Below are positions 4,930 through 13,125 of a stretch of DNA of 14,039 bases, piece by piece. The position numbers and the translations under genes were made by a program. Source of the stretch: Desulfovibrio sp. (GTDB lineage: Bacteria; Desulfobacterota; Desulfovibrionia; Desulfovibrionales; Desulfovibrionaceae); NCBI GenBank assembly GCA_031282465.1, contig JAITDR010000259.1:1-14039 (forward strand), read 5' to 3'. Below the pieces are notes generated by a model. That model was not told where the DNA came from and searched no databases. It was given only the letters and a program-made list of their open reading frames with translations. Position 1 is the first letter of the stretch, and every line of letters begins with the position of its first letter.

Positions 4930-6706
4930 CTTCACCGACGGTGAACTGCATTTCATACAATTTGGCGTAGAGCGGGCTTGTGTGTACCAGTTCCGCATGC
5001 TTGCCCTGCGCGACTATTTTTCCTTTGTCCAGTACCAGAATGCGGTCTGCGCCCATGATTGTCGAGAGCCTGTGGGCTACGGCGATGCTTGTTCTGTCGG
5101 CCAGGAGGTTGTCGAGGGCATTCTGCACCAGACGTTCGGATTCCGAGTCCAGCGCGCTTGTGGCTTCATCAAGGATCAGAAGCGGCGCATTCTTGATCAG
5201 GGCGCGGGCGATGGTAAGCCGCTGTTTCTGGCCGCCGGAGATTTTGATGCCCCGTTCTCCTATCAGCGTGTCGAAGCCTTGGGGCATGGCATCGATAAAC
5301 TCGGCGGCATGCGCGGCTTTTGCGGAAGTCCGGACCAGCTCGTCATCTGCGCCTTCCAGGCCGTAAATGATGTTCTCTTTTACAGAAGTATTGAACAGAA
5401 AGGCATCTTGGGAAACTGTGGAAATGAGTGAACGCAGGGAGTATAGGTCGTACTCTCTCAGGTCCGTACCGTTCAGGGTCAGCCTGCCTTCCTGCGGGTC
5501 GTAAAAGCGGGGTATAAGATTGACGACGGTGCTTTTACCCGCTCCCGAGGGACCGACCAGGGCAATCTTTTCCCCGGCCCTGACGGAAAATGACATGCCG
5601 TCCAGCGCCCTGGTGCCGTCCGGGTATGAGAATACGACATTTTCAAAACGCAGTTCCCTGAAAGGCGGCACAAAGACGACTCCGCCGCCCGCCTCCATGC
5701 GCAGAGCCGGGTTGTCCAGCAGGCCGAAGACCCGTTCAGCCCCGGCAAGCGCCGTCTGTACGGACAGATTTGCCGCGCTGAATTTCTTGACCGGCTCGTA
5801 CATCAAAATCAGGGCGGTAATAAAGGAAAAAAAGGTTCCCGGACTTTGCCGGCCGTCGATGACCTGCATGCCTCCGACAAAGATCACCAAGCTGATGCCC
5901 GCGGCGGCGATGATTTCCATGCTGCATGACGCGAATTCACCGGTCAGCGTCCCTTTCAGGGCAAGATTCATGAGTCTGCGGTTCTCGCGGTCAAAGCGCT
6001 CTTTTTCCCGTTCCTCGGCACCGAACGCCTTGACCACTTTGATGCCGCTCAACACTTCTTGTAGTTGCGACGTAAGATCGCCGGTCTGTTCCATGCCTTT
6101 GCGGGAAAGTCTGCGCACGCGCCTGCCGAAATACACGAAAGGCCAAAACACAAGCGGCAGAACGACGACGGACCAGAGGGCCAGTTCGAAATTTTGGTAA
6201 AAAACTACGCCGGCGAGGCTGATCAGAGTGATAATCTGGCGCACGATCATCACGGCGGCCGGCATGCTGGAGCGGATTGCGGCGACATCGTTCATAATGT
6301 GGGACATGATAACGCCGGTGCGGGAACTTTCAAAAAAACCGACCGGCAACATGATGATTTTGTTGCACAGTTCATCGCGCAGCACTTCCAGCACCTTGAG
6401 GCCGGCATAGTGCATGAGATAGTTTTGCAGCAGTTTCATCAGCGCCTTCAGCAGAGTTACGCCGACAAAGGCAAGGGGGATGAACAGCAGGAGTTCCGTG
6501 TTTTTGTTGACGAACAATTCATCCAGGGCCGGTTTGACGAGCCATGCGGTACCGGCGTCGCAGAGGCCGGCCGCGATCATGAACACGGCGGCGAAAAAGA
6601 CGTGGACCTTGTAGGGGAGAAAGTAGCGGAGACAGCGCGTGAACAGCTTTGCGCCGCGATGTTTTTCGGAGGTAATCCGGTCTCGGTCGAGTGCGCCTTC
6701 CTGCAT
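4895..6706 (-). CDS. msbA: MsbA-type lipid A export ABC transporter (fused permease-ATPase)
   Basis: A 603-aa half-size ABC exporter. MsbA flips lipid A-core across the inner membrane with ATP. The membrane domain covers about 25-310. The nucleotide-binding domain has Walker A GPSGAGKST at 385-393, a Q-loop VSQDAFLFNTSV from 431, signature SGGQKQR at 490-496, Walker B LLILDEATSALD (Asp513, Glu514) and H-loop His545. All catalytic residues are present and the length is usual for the family. The ATG at 6706 lies 4 nt after the murI stop with only a weak ribosome binding site, so coupling to murI is likely. The stop overlaps the ATG of a 23-codon ORF. A multidrug or other lipid exporter is possible, but the neighbouring envelope genes favour MsbA. 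Confidence 0.88.
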   Translation of the reverse strand: MQEGALDRDRITSEKHRGAKLFTRCLRYFLPYKVHVFFAAVFMIAAGLCDAGTAWLVKPALDELFVNKNTELLLFIPLAFVGVTLLKALMKLLQNYLMHYAGLKVLEVLRDELCNKIIMLPVGFFESSRTGVIMSHIMNDVAAIRSSMPAAVMIVRQIITLISLAGVVFYQNFELALWSVVVLPLVFWPFVYFGRRVRRLSRKGMEQTGDLTSQLQEVLSGIKVVKAFGAEEREKERFDRENRRLMNLALKGTLTGEFASCSMEIIAAAGISLVIFVGGMQVIDGRQSPGTFFSFITALILMYEPVKKFSAANLSVQTALAGAERVFGLLDNPALRMEAGGGVVFVPPFRELRFENVVFSYPDGTRALDGMSFSVRAGEKIALVGPSGAGKSTVVNLIPRFYDPQEGRLTLNGTDLREYDLYSLRSLISTVSQDAFLFNTSVKENIIYGLEGADDELVRTSAKAAHAAEFIDAMPQGFDTLIGERGIKISGGQKQRLTIARALIKNAPLLILDEATSALDSESERLVQNALDNLLADRTSIAVAHRLSTIMGADRILVLDKGKIVAQGKHAELVHTSPLYAKLYEMQFTVGEGSGDSTPKAVA

Positions 6707-6710
6707 CGTT

Positions 6711-7589
6711 TCAGAGGCTCACAAGTTCCACGTTTTCCGGGTCGAGGGGGGTGTTGAGAAAGATACCCCCCACACGCGCGAAGCGTTCCGGGGCGTCTGT
6801 GGTGAGGAAACATAGGCGCTCGCAAGGCGGCGTGTCGCGGGAGTCGTCCGGCCGCCGCAACAGATCCAGGCGCGTCAGTTCTTCCTCCACCGCTTCGGCT
6901 GTGGTTTCCGCCGAATCAATAATCACCGGCTCCGGTCCGGCAACCGAGGCCACGGCTCCGGCCAGCGGCGGAAAGTGTGTGCAGCCGAGCACAATGCAAT
7001 CCGGGCGGAATCTGTTGCGCCCTGCCTCTTCTCCTATGACCGGCGCCAGATAGCGCGCCGCCGTGATTTCGGCTATAGGGCCGGTCAGCCAGCCTTCTTC
7101 CGCCATGGGGACGAAAAGCGTGCAGGCCACGCCCCTGACCGAGGCATCTGGACGCAGGGCGTGTATGGCCTTGTCGTAGGCCCCGCAGTTGACGGTTGAT
7201 TCTGTGCCCAGGATCAGGATGTTCCCGCCGTGTTTTTTGTCGGAGACAACCGCACAGGCCGCGCGCGCTCCGGGTTCCACCACGCCGACAACAGGCAGGG
7301 GAGCAAAGGCCGCCTGCAGTTCGGGCAGGGCGGCTGCCGTTGCGGTATTGCAGGCCACGACCAGCAGCTTGATACGGCGTTCCACCAACTTTTCCGCGGC
7401 TTGCAGAGCATAGCGTACAATGGTGCCTCTGCTTTTCGTGCCGTAAGGCAGACGGGCCGTGTCCCCCAAGTACAGGCAACGCTCCTGTGTCAGGCGTCTG
7501 TGAACCGCGGAAAGCACGGTCAGCCCGCCTATCCCGGAATCGAAAATGCCGATGGGCAGTTCGCGAGCTTCAGCGCCTGCAGACGTCAT
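6711..7589 (-). CDS. murI: glutamate racemase
   Basis: A 292-aa cofactor-independent racemase that makes D-glutamate for peptidoglycan precursors in the cytoplasm. Motifs seen are IFDSGIGG at 15-22, LGDTARLPYG at 41-50, VVACNTA with catalytic Cys80, and IVLGCTHFP with catalytic Cys203; the length is slightly above the usual 260-290. The frame is open to an ATG at 7610, but the ATG at 7589 has GGGAGGA about 6 nt upstream and is preferred. It overlaps the 3' end of the pyridoxal kinase-like gene by 20 nt, and msbA starts 4 nt after its stop, so a shared transcript is likely. Confidence 0.95.
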   Translation of the reverse strand: MTSAGAEARELPIGIFDSGIGGLTVLSAVHRRLTQERCLYLGDTARLPYGTKSRGTIVRYALQAAEKLVERRIKLLVVACNTATAAALPELQAAFAPLPVVGVVEPGARAACAVVSDKKHGGNILILGTESTVNCGAYDKAIHALRPDASVRGVACTLFVPMAEEGWLTGPIAEITAARYLAPVIGEEAGRNRFRPDCIVLGCTHFPPLAGAVASVAGPEPVIIDSAETTAEAVEEELTRLDLLRRPDDSRDTPPCERLCFLTTDAPERFARVGGIFLNTPLDPENVELVSL

Positions 7590-8478
7590 CGTTTTCCTCC
7601 CACAGAGCATAGCCTGAAGCAGTCACCGGGGCGTTCAGGGAGTTCAGCACACGCTCCAGTTGAATGCCTTCCCGCAAGGGAGTGCCGTGGCCGAAGGCGG
7701 CGCGTATACCCATGCTCACGAACTGCACTGCCCTGTCCATTGCCAGAGGCAGACTGTCCCCCTGCATCATGCTCCCCAGCAACACGCTGGTGAAACAATC
7801 GCCCGTTCCGGGGTAATCTGCCGGCAACCAGGCGCAGTCCACGCGCCAGAAATGGTTGTGTCGCCGATGATAGGCTACAGTTGCGCTGCGTCCGGCCCCT
7901 ACGCACGGCACGCCGGTAATGACGGCGATATCCGGCCCGTTGTCCGTGAGCCTGCGCAGCCAGTCGCGCAAGCATCCTTCATCCATGCCGTCGCGGGCGA
8001 TATCCTGCGGGTAGCGTTCGCCGAGCAACAGGGCGGCTTCGGTAAGGTTGGGCGTAATGCAGTCGGCCTTGCGCGCCAGAACACGCATGGTTTCCACCAT
8101 GTCCATATTCATGGTCGGTTCCAGACTGCCGTTGTCACCCAGAACCGGGTCGACAACGGCAAGACCGCCCGGCTTCAGACAGTCGTCGATGCATTCCGCC
8201 ACGATTTCGGCCTGCTCGGCGGACCCCAGAAAACCGCTGTACACTGCGTCGAATTGCAATCCGAGTTCTTTCCAGTGCCGTAGAAAACCGGCCATGTGCC
8301 CTGTCAGGTCGGCGAAACGGAAATCCTCGAATCCTGTGGTACCGGTGGAGAGTACGGCCGTCGGCAACGGGCATACCTGTATGCCGAGCGTGGAAAACAC
8401 AGGGATGACGACCATCAGGGAAGTATGCCCGAAACCGGCAAGGTCGTGAACAGCAGCCAAGCGTTGTACAGGAGCCAT
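7570..8478 (-). CDS. PdxY/PdxK-like pyridoxal (pyridoxamine) kinase
   Basis: A 302-aa ribokinase-superfamily protein. The N-terminal block HDLAGFGHTSLMVVIPVFSTLG leads into QVCPLPTAVLST, characteristic of the pyridoxal/pyridoxamine kinase branch. VVDPVLGDNG follows at 108-117, and the catalytic YPGTGDCF motif carries Asp227. The enzyme would phosphorylate B6 vitamers to feed the PLP pool in the cytoplasm. It overlaps murI at its 3' end and heads the envelope gene cluster, although MurI does not use PLP. The ATG at 8478 has only a weak ribosome binding site. A stem-loop lies just upstream at 8496-8520. The choice between pdxY and pdxK, or another B6-type kinase, is not resolved. Confidence 0.85.
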   Translation of the reverse strand: MAPVQRLAAVHDLAGFGHTSLMVVIPVFSTLGIQVCPLPTAVLSTGTTGFEDFRFADLTGHMAGFLRHWKELGLQFDAVYSGFLGSAEQAEIVAECIDDCLKPGGLAVVDPVLGDNGSLEPTMNMDMVETMRVLARKADCITPNLTEAALLLGERYPQDIARDGMDEGCLRDWLRRLTDNGPDIAVITGVPCVGAGRSATVAYHRRHNHFWRVDCAWLPADYPGTGDCFTSVLLGSMMQGDSLPLAMDRAVQFVSMGIRAAFGHGTPLREGIQLERVLNSLNAPVTASGYALWEENDDVCRR

Positions 8479-8495
8479 CGTGTGTCTCGCCGTCC

Positions 8496-8520
8496 CGGCG
8501 CTTCCTTTAAGGAAACGCCG
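8496..8520. promoter_or_regulatory. stem-loop in the pdxY-side leader
   Basis: CGGCG-c-TTCC-TTTAA-GGAA-a-CGCCG forms a 9-bp hairpin with one internal mismatch, starting 18 bp upstream of the kinase ATG (minus strand). On the plus strand it is followed by ATTTTT and so looks like a terminator, but no plus-strand gene ends here. In the minus-strand mRNA it lies close to the ribosome binding site, so a translational role is possible. Confidence 0.4.
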
Positions 8521-8671
8521 ATTTTTCGGAGCGCAGTTCCAATCCCTGCCGGGGCTCTGTCCCGGGTTCTGCTCGGAGCAAATGATTTCCCCCGGACTCC
8601 TTCATCGTTACGCCCACTCAAGCCTACCCGACGAGGAGTTTGAGGGAGTGGAACCCTCTCTCTTCTTCTCT

Positions 8672-9274
8672 TTAAAGCAAAAACGAATTACAAAATTGCT
8701 GCGCTTTGACCGCGCCCTCACGGGTGAACATCAGTACGGATTCCGTTGCGGCGGCGACGCATTTGTCCATAAGCTCCGCTTCGCTTTCAGAAAAACGACC
8801 GAGAACAAAGGGAAGGGTATTATACGGCGCTTTGCCGATGCCGATGCGCAGACGGAAAAATTCCGGCGTGCCGAGACACTGCACAATGGATTCCACTCCC
8901 TTGTGCCCGGCGCTGCCTCCGCCTTTTTTCATTTTCATGCGTCCGGGCGGCAGATCAAGTTCGTCATGTACCACAAGGATATTTTCCGGAGCAACGCGGT
9001 AGTACGACGACACAGCGCGCACAGCTTCGCCGCTTGCGTTCATGTAGGTCAGCGGCTCGGAGAGCAGCCACTCTCTGTCTGCGCCGCCTGCGACCTCGAA
9101 ACGCGCTTTCCACAGAGCAAAAAGGTTTTTCCGCCCGGAGAGCTTTTGCAGCATGCCTGCTTTTTCGCGGTCCGGAAGCAGGCGCTCCAGCACCATAAAT
9201 CCCAAATTGTGACGGGTACGGCTGTATTCCGCGCCGGGGTTGCCGAGGCCGACGATGAGGCCGCCTATATCCAT
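8672..9274 (-). CDS. pth: peptidyl-tRNA hydrolase
   Basis: A 200-aa Pth-family enzyme that cleaves peptidyl-tRNA to recycle tRNAs after drop-off. VGLGNPG at 8-14, catalytic His22 in TRHNLGF, LTYMNASG (Asn79), and VVHDELDLPPG (Asp104) are all present. The usual GGHNG is GSAGHKG here, placing Lys125 where E. coli has an Asn; I believe related lineages share this. The length is normal. The ATG lies 2 nt after the rplY stop (TGAGTATG), so translation is probably coupled. rplY-pth adjacency is widespread in bacteria. Confidence 0.96.
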   Translation of the reverse strand: MDIGGLIVGLGNPGAEYSRTRHNLGFMVLERLLPDREKAGMLQKLSGRKNLFALWKARFEVAGGADREWLLSEPLTYMNASGEAVRAVSSYYRVAPENILVVHDELDLPPGRMKMKKGGGSAGHKGVESIVQCLGTPEFFRLRIGIGKAPYNTLPFVLGRFSESEAELMDKCVAAATESVLMFTREGAVKAQQFCNSFLL

Positions 9275-9276
9275 AC

Positions 9277-9885
9277 TCAGCCGGTTTCGCCCGCGCCTTC
9301 CTCATTCTCTCCCTTGCCGCTTCCGGGCTGGTTGACGGTCAGCACGGCATAATTGACGTCATAGCGGGCGCGGACTCCTTCGGGCAGGGTAAGGTCGGCG
9401 ATACGCAGTCCCTGGCCGACGTCGAGCCCGCTGATGTCCACAAGAATCTTTTTGGGCAGGGCTGCGGGTTTGCAGAGAATGTTGATGCTTTCACGGTAAA
9501 TTTCCACTTTTCCGCCCGATTTAACTCCCTTGGCCGTGCCTGTGAATTCAAGAGGCACACGCACCTTTAGTTCCCTGTCCGGGTCTGCGCCGTAAAAGTC
9601 AAGGTGCAGGAAGCGGTTGCGGGTGGGGTAGTATTCGATATCCCAGATCAGGCAGGGGCGGATTGTTTTTGCACCGCCGTCGTCTATTTCCAGGTCAAAA
9701 ACCGTAGTGCGGCCGGTTTGGGCATACAGTTTGACGAGTTCGGCCTCGTTGACCTGCAGAGTCAGGGTCCGGCCCGTCGCATCATAAAACACAGCGGGCG
9801 TGAAACCGCTTGCGCGCAGGCGGCGGTTGGCGTTTTTACCGGTTTTCGCGCGCGTGGACGCGCGAAGTGTGAGCTTGCTTTCCAT
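9277..9885 (-). CDS. rplY: 50S ribosomal protein bL25, two-domain CTC form
   Basis: A 202-aa general-stress (CTC/TL5) form of bL25, which binds 5S rRNA in the large subunit. Residues 1-95 form the L25 RNA-binding domain, beginning LTLRASTRAKTGKNANRRLR. Residues from about 100 on form the beta-rich TL5/CTC domain (LHLDFYG, VPLEFTGTAKGVKSGG). A low-complexity Gly/Glu tail ends the protein. The ATG follows AAGGAGAACACC, a good ribosome binding site. It stands between prs and pth, the order known in Desulfovibrio. Confidence 0.95.
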   Translation of the reverse strand: MESKLTLRASTRAKTGKNANRRLRASGFTPAVFYDATGRTLTLQVNEAELVKLYAQTGRTTVFDLEIDDGGAKTIRPCLIWDIEYYPTRNRFLHLDFYGADPDRELKVRVPLEFTGTAKGVKSGGKVEIYRESINILCKPAALPKKILVDISGLDVGQGLRIADLTLPEGVRARYDVNYAVLTVNQPGSGKGENEEGAGETG

Positions 9886-9961
9886 GGTGTTCTCCTTTGA
9901 TCCTCAGCCATGACTTGCGCCGTTGCTGACGGAAGGCCGTTATTTTTCGGCCCTGCGGCTT

Positions 9962-10900
9962 TTAGAGAAAGAGCACGCTGACGGAGGATTCGGTGTGTAT
10001 GTTGTGTATGCTTTTGGCAAGAAGCCCGGCTACGGAAATCACCTTGAGCTTGGGACAATTTTTCGTTTTTTCCTGGGTCGGTATGGTGTCGGTGACAATC
10101 ACCTGACAGAAGTCCGAAGCGTTGATGCGTTCGATAGCGGGTCCGGAGAGGACGGCATGAGTGGCGCAGGCCATGATTTTTTCGGCGCCGTGTTCCAGCA
10201 GAACCTGGCCGGCGGCGACCAGCGTACCCGCAGTATCTATCATGTCGTCGATAACAATGGCTGTTTTGCCTTCCACATCGCCGATGACGTGCATGGCTGA
10301 AGCCTGATTGGGCTTGTCGCGGCGTTTGTCTATTATGGCGAGGCCGATGCCCAGACGCTTGGCAAAGGAGCGCGCGCGTTCAACGCCGCCGGCATCGGGC
10401 GAAACAATGACCGCGTCGGACGACCAGGTGCGCAGGTATTCCAGCAGCACGGGCTGGGCAAAGAGGTTGTCCACCGGCCTGTTGAAATAGGCCTGTATCT
10501 GGCCGGCGTGCAGGTCGACGGTGACCAGACGATCCAAACCCGCCGCTTCAAAGAAGTCGGCCACCGCTTTGGCGCTTATCGGGGCGCGTGGGGTGACTTT
10601 GCGGTCTTGACGCGAGTATCCGTAATAGGGCACGACGGCCGTCACCCGGCCGACGCTGGCCCGCTTAAGCGCGTCAAGCATAAGGCAGAGCTGCATGATA
10701 TTGAAATTTACCGGGGCGCATGTGGGTTGGATGACGAAGACGTCGTCTCCGCGGACATTGTCCCCTATCTCTATGCGGATTTCACCGTCGCTGAACGTAT
10801 CGCACAGGGCGGGCGACAGCTTGCATCCCAAGTGGTTGCAGATGGCTTCCGCCAGTGCAGGGTTGGCCGTGCCGGTCAGTATTTTGAGTGTACCTGTCAT
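9962..10900 (-). CDS. prs: ribose-phosphate pyrophosphokinase
   Basis: A 312-aa PRPP synthase making phosphoribosyl pyrophosphate from ribose-5-phosphate and ATP for purine, pyrimidine, histidine and NAD synthesis. [10 protein letters not shown] is at 36-45, YGYSRQDRK at 93-101, the [12 protein letters not shown] block with His131, and the PRPP-binding [11 protein letters not shown] at 216-226. The frame extends to an ATG at 10921, but the start at 10900 gives the N-terminus expected of the family ([17 protein letters not shown]). Neither start has a strong ribosome binding site. rplY follows after 76 bp, with no clear terminator between. Confidence 0.96.
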   Translation of the reverse strand: MTGTLKILTGTANPALAEAICNHLGCKLSPALCDTFSDGEIRIEIGDNVRGDDVFVIQPTCAPVNFNIMQLCLMLDALKRASVGRVTAVVPYYGYSRQDRKVTPRAPISAKAVADFFEAAGLDRLVTVDLHAGQIQAYFNRPVDNLFAQPVLLEYLRTWSSDAVIVSPDAGGVERARSFAKRLGIGLAIIDKRRDKPNQASAMHVIGDVEGKTAIVIDDMIDTAGTLVAAGQVLLEHGAEKIMACATHAVLSGPAIERINASDFCQVIVTDTIPTQEKTKNCPKLKVISVAGLLAKSIHNIHTESSVSVLFL

Positions 10901-10986
10901 AGCGGCTCTGAAGCGTTTCATAGCGGCAACAGGGTGAACAGGGGCGAAATGTTGCGCGCGGACGGCGTCCGTGACGGAGAGCTTTC

Positions 10987-11013
10987 CCTATCCCAAGCAT
11001 TCCGGAGCGTCAA
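10987..11013 (-). promoter_or_regulatory. candidate promoter for prs-rplY-pth
   Basis: On the minus strand a TTGACG (11013-11008) matches the -35 consensus at five of six positions. A poor -10 follows, either GATAGG after 15 bp or TAGGGA after 17 bp. It sits directly after the terminator of the upstream cyclase gene, where a promoter is expected. The weak -10 keeps confidence low. Confidence 0.3.
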
Positions 11014-11014
11014 T

Positions 11015-11042
11015 AAAAAAAACCGGCAGGAGTGTCCGCCGG
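11015..11042 (-). terminator. intrinsic terminator after the diguanylate cyclase gene
   Basis: Read on the minus strand, CCGGC-GGA-CAC-TCC-(T)-GCCGG forms an 8-bp stem with a single bulge, followed directly by eight T. It lies 26 bp after the cyclase stop codon and separates that gene from prs. Confidence 0.85.
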
Positions 11043-11068
11043 AGCGCCCGACAAAAGACCGCGTTTCT

Positions 11069-12229
11069 TCAGGACGTCTGCGCGGCGGGCTGCAGTGTCG
11101 GTTGTTGATCGCTCGGCAGCGGACATTCGCCGGTCAGTATGCAGGCGTCATTTTCCGTTATGGCTGCCGGGAACTTCCGAACAAGCGAGGACCGCGCCAC
11201 GATTCTAAAAGTGGGTTTCTCGTTGTTCAGGTATTCCACGGCCAAGTCTCTGCCGTTGTTTTTGGCATAATAGAGCGCCTTGTCCGCGCAATCGGTAATG
11301 TTTTCCAGCCAGGCGCCGCGCCATTCCGGATCGGCTGCCGATATCCCGGCGCTGACGGTGATGTGCAGGCCGCTTTCCACAACATTGCCGTCGGCATCGC
11401 GGATGAGAAAATTGAATTGTTTGATGGACTGCCGGACCTGCTCGACGATTTCCGGCAACCGAGATGCTTCGTCGCCGCTTACGACCATGACGAATTCCTC
11501 GCCGCCGTAGCGCGCAACCAGCGCATCACCGGGCCGGATCAGAGTGCGTATGCCCTTGGTGAGCTGCTTGGCGACGACCACCAGCACTTGGTCGCCGATG
11601 CGGTGCCCGTGTTCGTCATTGAAGCGCTTGAAAAGGTCTATGTCGAGCATCGCCAGACACAGGGGGCGCCCATTGTCGCGCCATGCCTGTACGGCCTTTT
11701 CCATAAATTCGTCAAAGGCCCTGCGGTTGGCGATGCCGGTCAGGGCATCGCTGGCGGCAAGGTTTTCCAAGGAACGAATGTCGTCCGCCAGCAGTTCTTT
11801 GACGCGTGCAAAAGATTCGTGCAGTCTGTATGGTTTATCGGCAGTCGAGAACACGTCTTCGACGATGCTTACGGCCGTTTCTTCCAGCGTGTCCAGATCT
11901 CCGCTGCGCGTGGAAAGCAGTTTTTGAAATTCCCGCACCATGCCGGCAAGTTCCTGCAGCATGCTCTCGGTTTTTTTTCTGTAAGGCGCCACCATACAGT
12001 CCTGATAGGCGGCCAGTATTTTGTGCAGGTTTTCTTCCGAATAGTCCCTGCTTGCAAATATAGCAGTCAGCAGGTTCTGGACGGTTATTTTCTGGACATC
12101 ACTGATGTGGGGGTAATCCTTGATCTCCCTGAGAAAAAGGAGCAGGGACCTCCAGCGCATGTCACGGGGAACGCCCGCCTTGTCGAACAGTTGCAGAAGC
12201 TGCCTGTATTGGTCGATAGATTCCACCAT
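11069..12229 (-). CDS. cytoplasmic diguanylate cyclase (GGEEF domain)
   Basis: A 386-aa protein that would condense two GTP into cyclic di-GMP. The GGDEF domain spans about 157-335, with DALTGIANRRAFDEF from 161, LDIDLFKRFND at 195-205 and an intact GGEEF at 242-246, so it is probably active. An RPGD lies before the active site, but six residues rather than the usual five separate it from GGEEF, so product inhibition is uncertain. The N-terminal 150 residues are helical, without membrane segments or a sensor domain I recognise. A 50-residue tail follows the domain. The frame opens at 12292, but the ATG at 12229 has AAGGA at 7 nt and is preferred. Flanked by repeats upstream and a terminator downstream, it is probably monocistronic. 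Confidence 0.9.
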   Translation of the reverse strand: MVESIDQYRQLLQLFDKAGVPRDMRWRSLLLFLREIKDYPHISDVQKITVQNLLTAIFASRDYSEENLHKILAAYQDCMVAPYRKKTESMLQELAGMVREFQKLLSTRSGDLDTLEETAVSIVEDVFSTADKPYRLHESFARVKELLADDIRSLENLAASDALTGIANRRAFDEFMEKAVQAWRDNGRPLCLAMLDIDLFKRFNDEHGHRIGDQVLVVVAKQLTKGIRTLIRPGDALVARYGGEEFVMVVSGDEASRLPEIVEQVRQSIKQFNFLIRDADGNVVESGLHITVSAGISAADPEWRGAWLENITDCADKALYYAKNNGRDLAVEYLNNEKPTFRIVARSSLVRKFPAAITENDACILTGECPLPSDQQPTLQPAAQTS

Positions 12230-12252
12230 GGCTGTTCCTTCGGCTGTGCAGG

Positions 12253-12269
12253 CCCCGCAATACGCGGGG
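12253..12269. promoter_or_regulatory. GC-rich inverted repeat ahead of the diguanylate cyclase
   Basis: CCCCGC and GCGGGG are separated by AATAC, forming a 6-bp dyad 24 bp upstream of the chosen cyclase ATG. It could be an operator or an mRNA hairpin. No protein partner can be named. Confidence 0.4.
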
Positions 12270-12272
12270 AAG

Positions 12273-12306
12273 CGTTCATACGTGCCCCGCAACGTTCATG
12301 CGTGCC
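12273..12306. repeat. tandem 14-bp direct repeat upstream of the diguanylate cyclase
   Basis: CGTTCATACGTGCC at 12273-12286 and CGTTCATGCGTGCC at 12293-12306 match at 13 of 14 positions with a 20-bp period, close to two helical turns. Tandem spacing like this is typical of paired binding sites for a regulator on one face of the helix. The sites lie 44-77 bp upstream of the cyclase start. Confidence 0.5.
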
Positions 12307-12464
12307 GCGCGTGGCGCTGCCGTTATGTCGGCTCATAACACGACTTTTGAAGAAAGTACAGTCCGGCCGGCCGCGCGCGACGCGTTTCTCTGCGCCTTAC
12401 GCCGTATATGCATCAATGCTCGGCGGGGCAGGCGGCGCGGGAACACGGGAAACGCAGACCGGCG

Positions 12465-13067
12465 TCACTCGGCTGCTTTTTCCCTGCCTCGGCAGGCGTG
12501 GCCCGGAGTCCGCTCTTCCGGCGCGGACCATGCCGGGAACAAGTTCTGTTCAAGGCCTAAGGCATTCAACACCTTACCCGCCACCTGGTTTATGAGTGCG
12601 TCCAAATCGCGCGGCTTGTGGTAAAAGGCGGGTGACGCCGGCAGGATAAGGGCACCCGCCCGCGCCAGAGCCAGCATGTTTTCCAGGTGAACGATGCTCA
12701 GCGGCGTTTCTCTGGGGACCAGCACAAGGGGGCGTTTTTCCTTGAGCATGACCCCGGCGGCGCGTTGCAGAAGATTGAAGCTCATGCCGTGTGCCGCACA
12801 GGCCAGCGTGTGCATGGAACAGGGCAGAATGACCATGCCGTCGTATAGCGTCGAGCCGCTTGCAGGCGGCGCCGACATGTCGTCGGGGTCATAAAGGCGG
12901 ACGTCGGGGAAATCTTCCGGTCCGTGACCGCATTCGAGACGCAGAACCTCCGCGCCCCAGCGGCTGAACACTGCATGAACCTCGCAACCGAGCCGCACCG
13001 CCTCTTTGAGCAGCGCGACAGCGTAAGCGCCGCCGCTCGCACCGCTGACGCCGATCAAGAGTTTCAT
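12465..13067 (-). CDS. ubiX: UbiX/Pad1-family flavin prenyltransferase
   Basis: A 200-aa enzyme of the family that prenylates FMN to make the prFMN cofactor of UbiD-type decarboxylases. The FMN-binding start is LLIGVSGASGGAYA with SGASG at 8-12. LPCSMHTLA follows near 81-89, then LVLVPRETPLS (Arg119, Glu120) and the LPASPAFYHKPRD block with Tyr149. All are hallmarks of UbiX. The ATG at 13067 lies 8 nt after GGAGG; a TTG at 13070 is also possible. The partner UbiD is not in the window. In a Desulfovibrio-like anaerobe the likely use is menaquinone synthesis or aromatic acid decarboxylation, which is inference. comF lies 58 bp upstream on the same strand. Confidence 0.93.
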   Translation of the reverse strand: MKLLIGVSGASGGAYAVALLKEAVRLGCEVHAVFSRWGAEVLRLECGHGPEDFPDVRLYDPDDMSAPPASGSTLYDGMVILPCSMHTLACAAHGMSFNLLQRAAGVMLKEKRPLVLVPRETPLSIVHLENMLALARAGALILPASPAFYHKPRDLDALINQVAGKVLNALGLEQNLFPAWSAPEERTPGHACRGREKAAE

Positions 13068-13125
13068 CAATGTTTCCTCCGGGTTTTGAACCTTCTCCCG
13101 TCAGGGAGACAAGTTGGAAACGGCG

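Noticed and set aside
3697..4944. Long plus-strand open frame (415 codons)
   Set aside because: It is antisense to the wbaP-type gene, which has complete family motifs; Gln/Arg-rich shadow composition.
10508..12595. Very long plus-strand open frame (695 codons)
   Set aside because: It is antisense to prs and the diguanylate cyclase, both with full catalytic motifs, and it also crosses their intergenic terminator.
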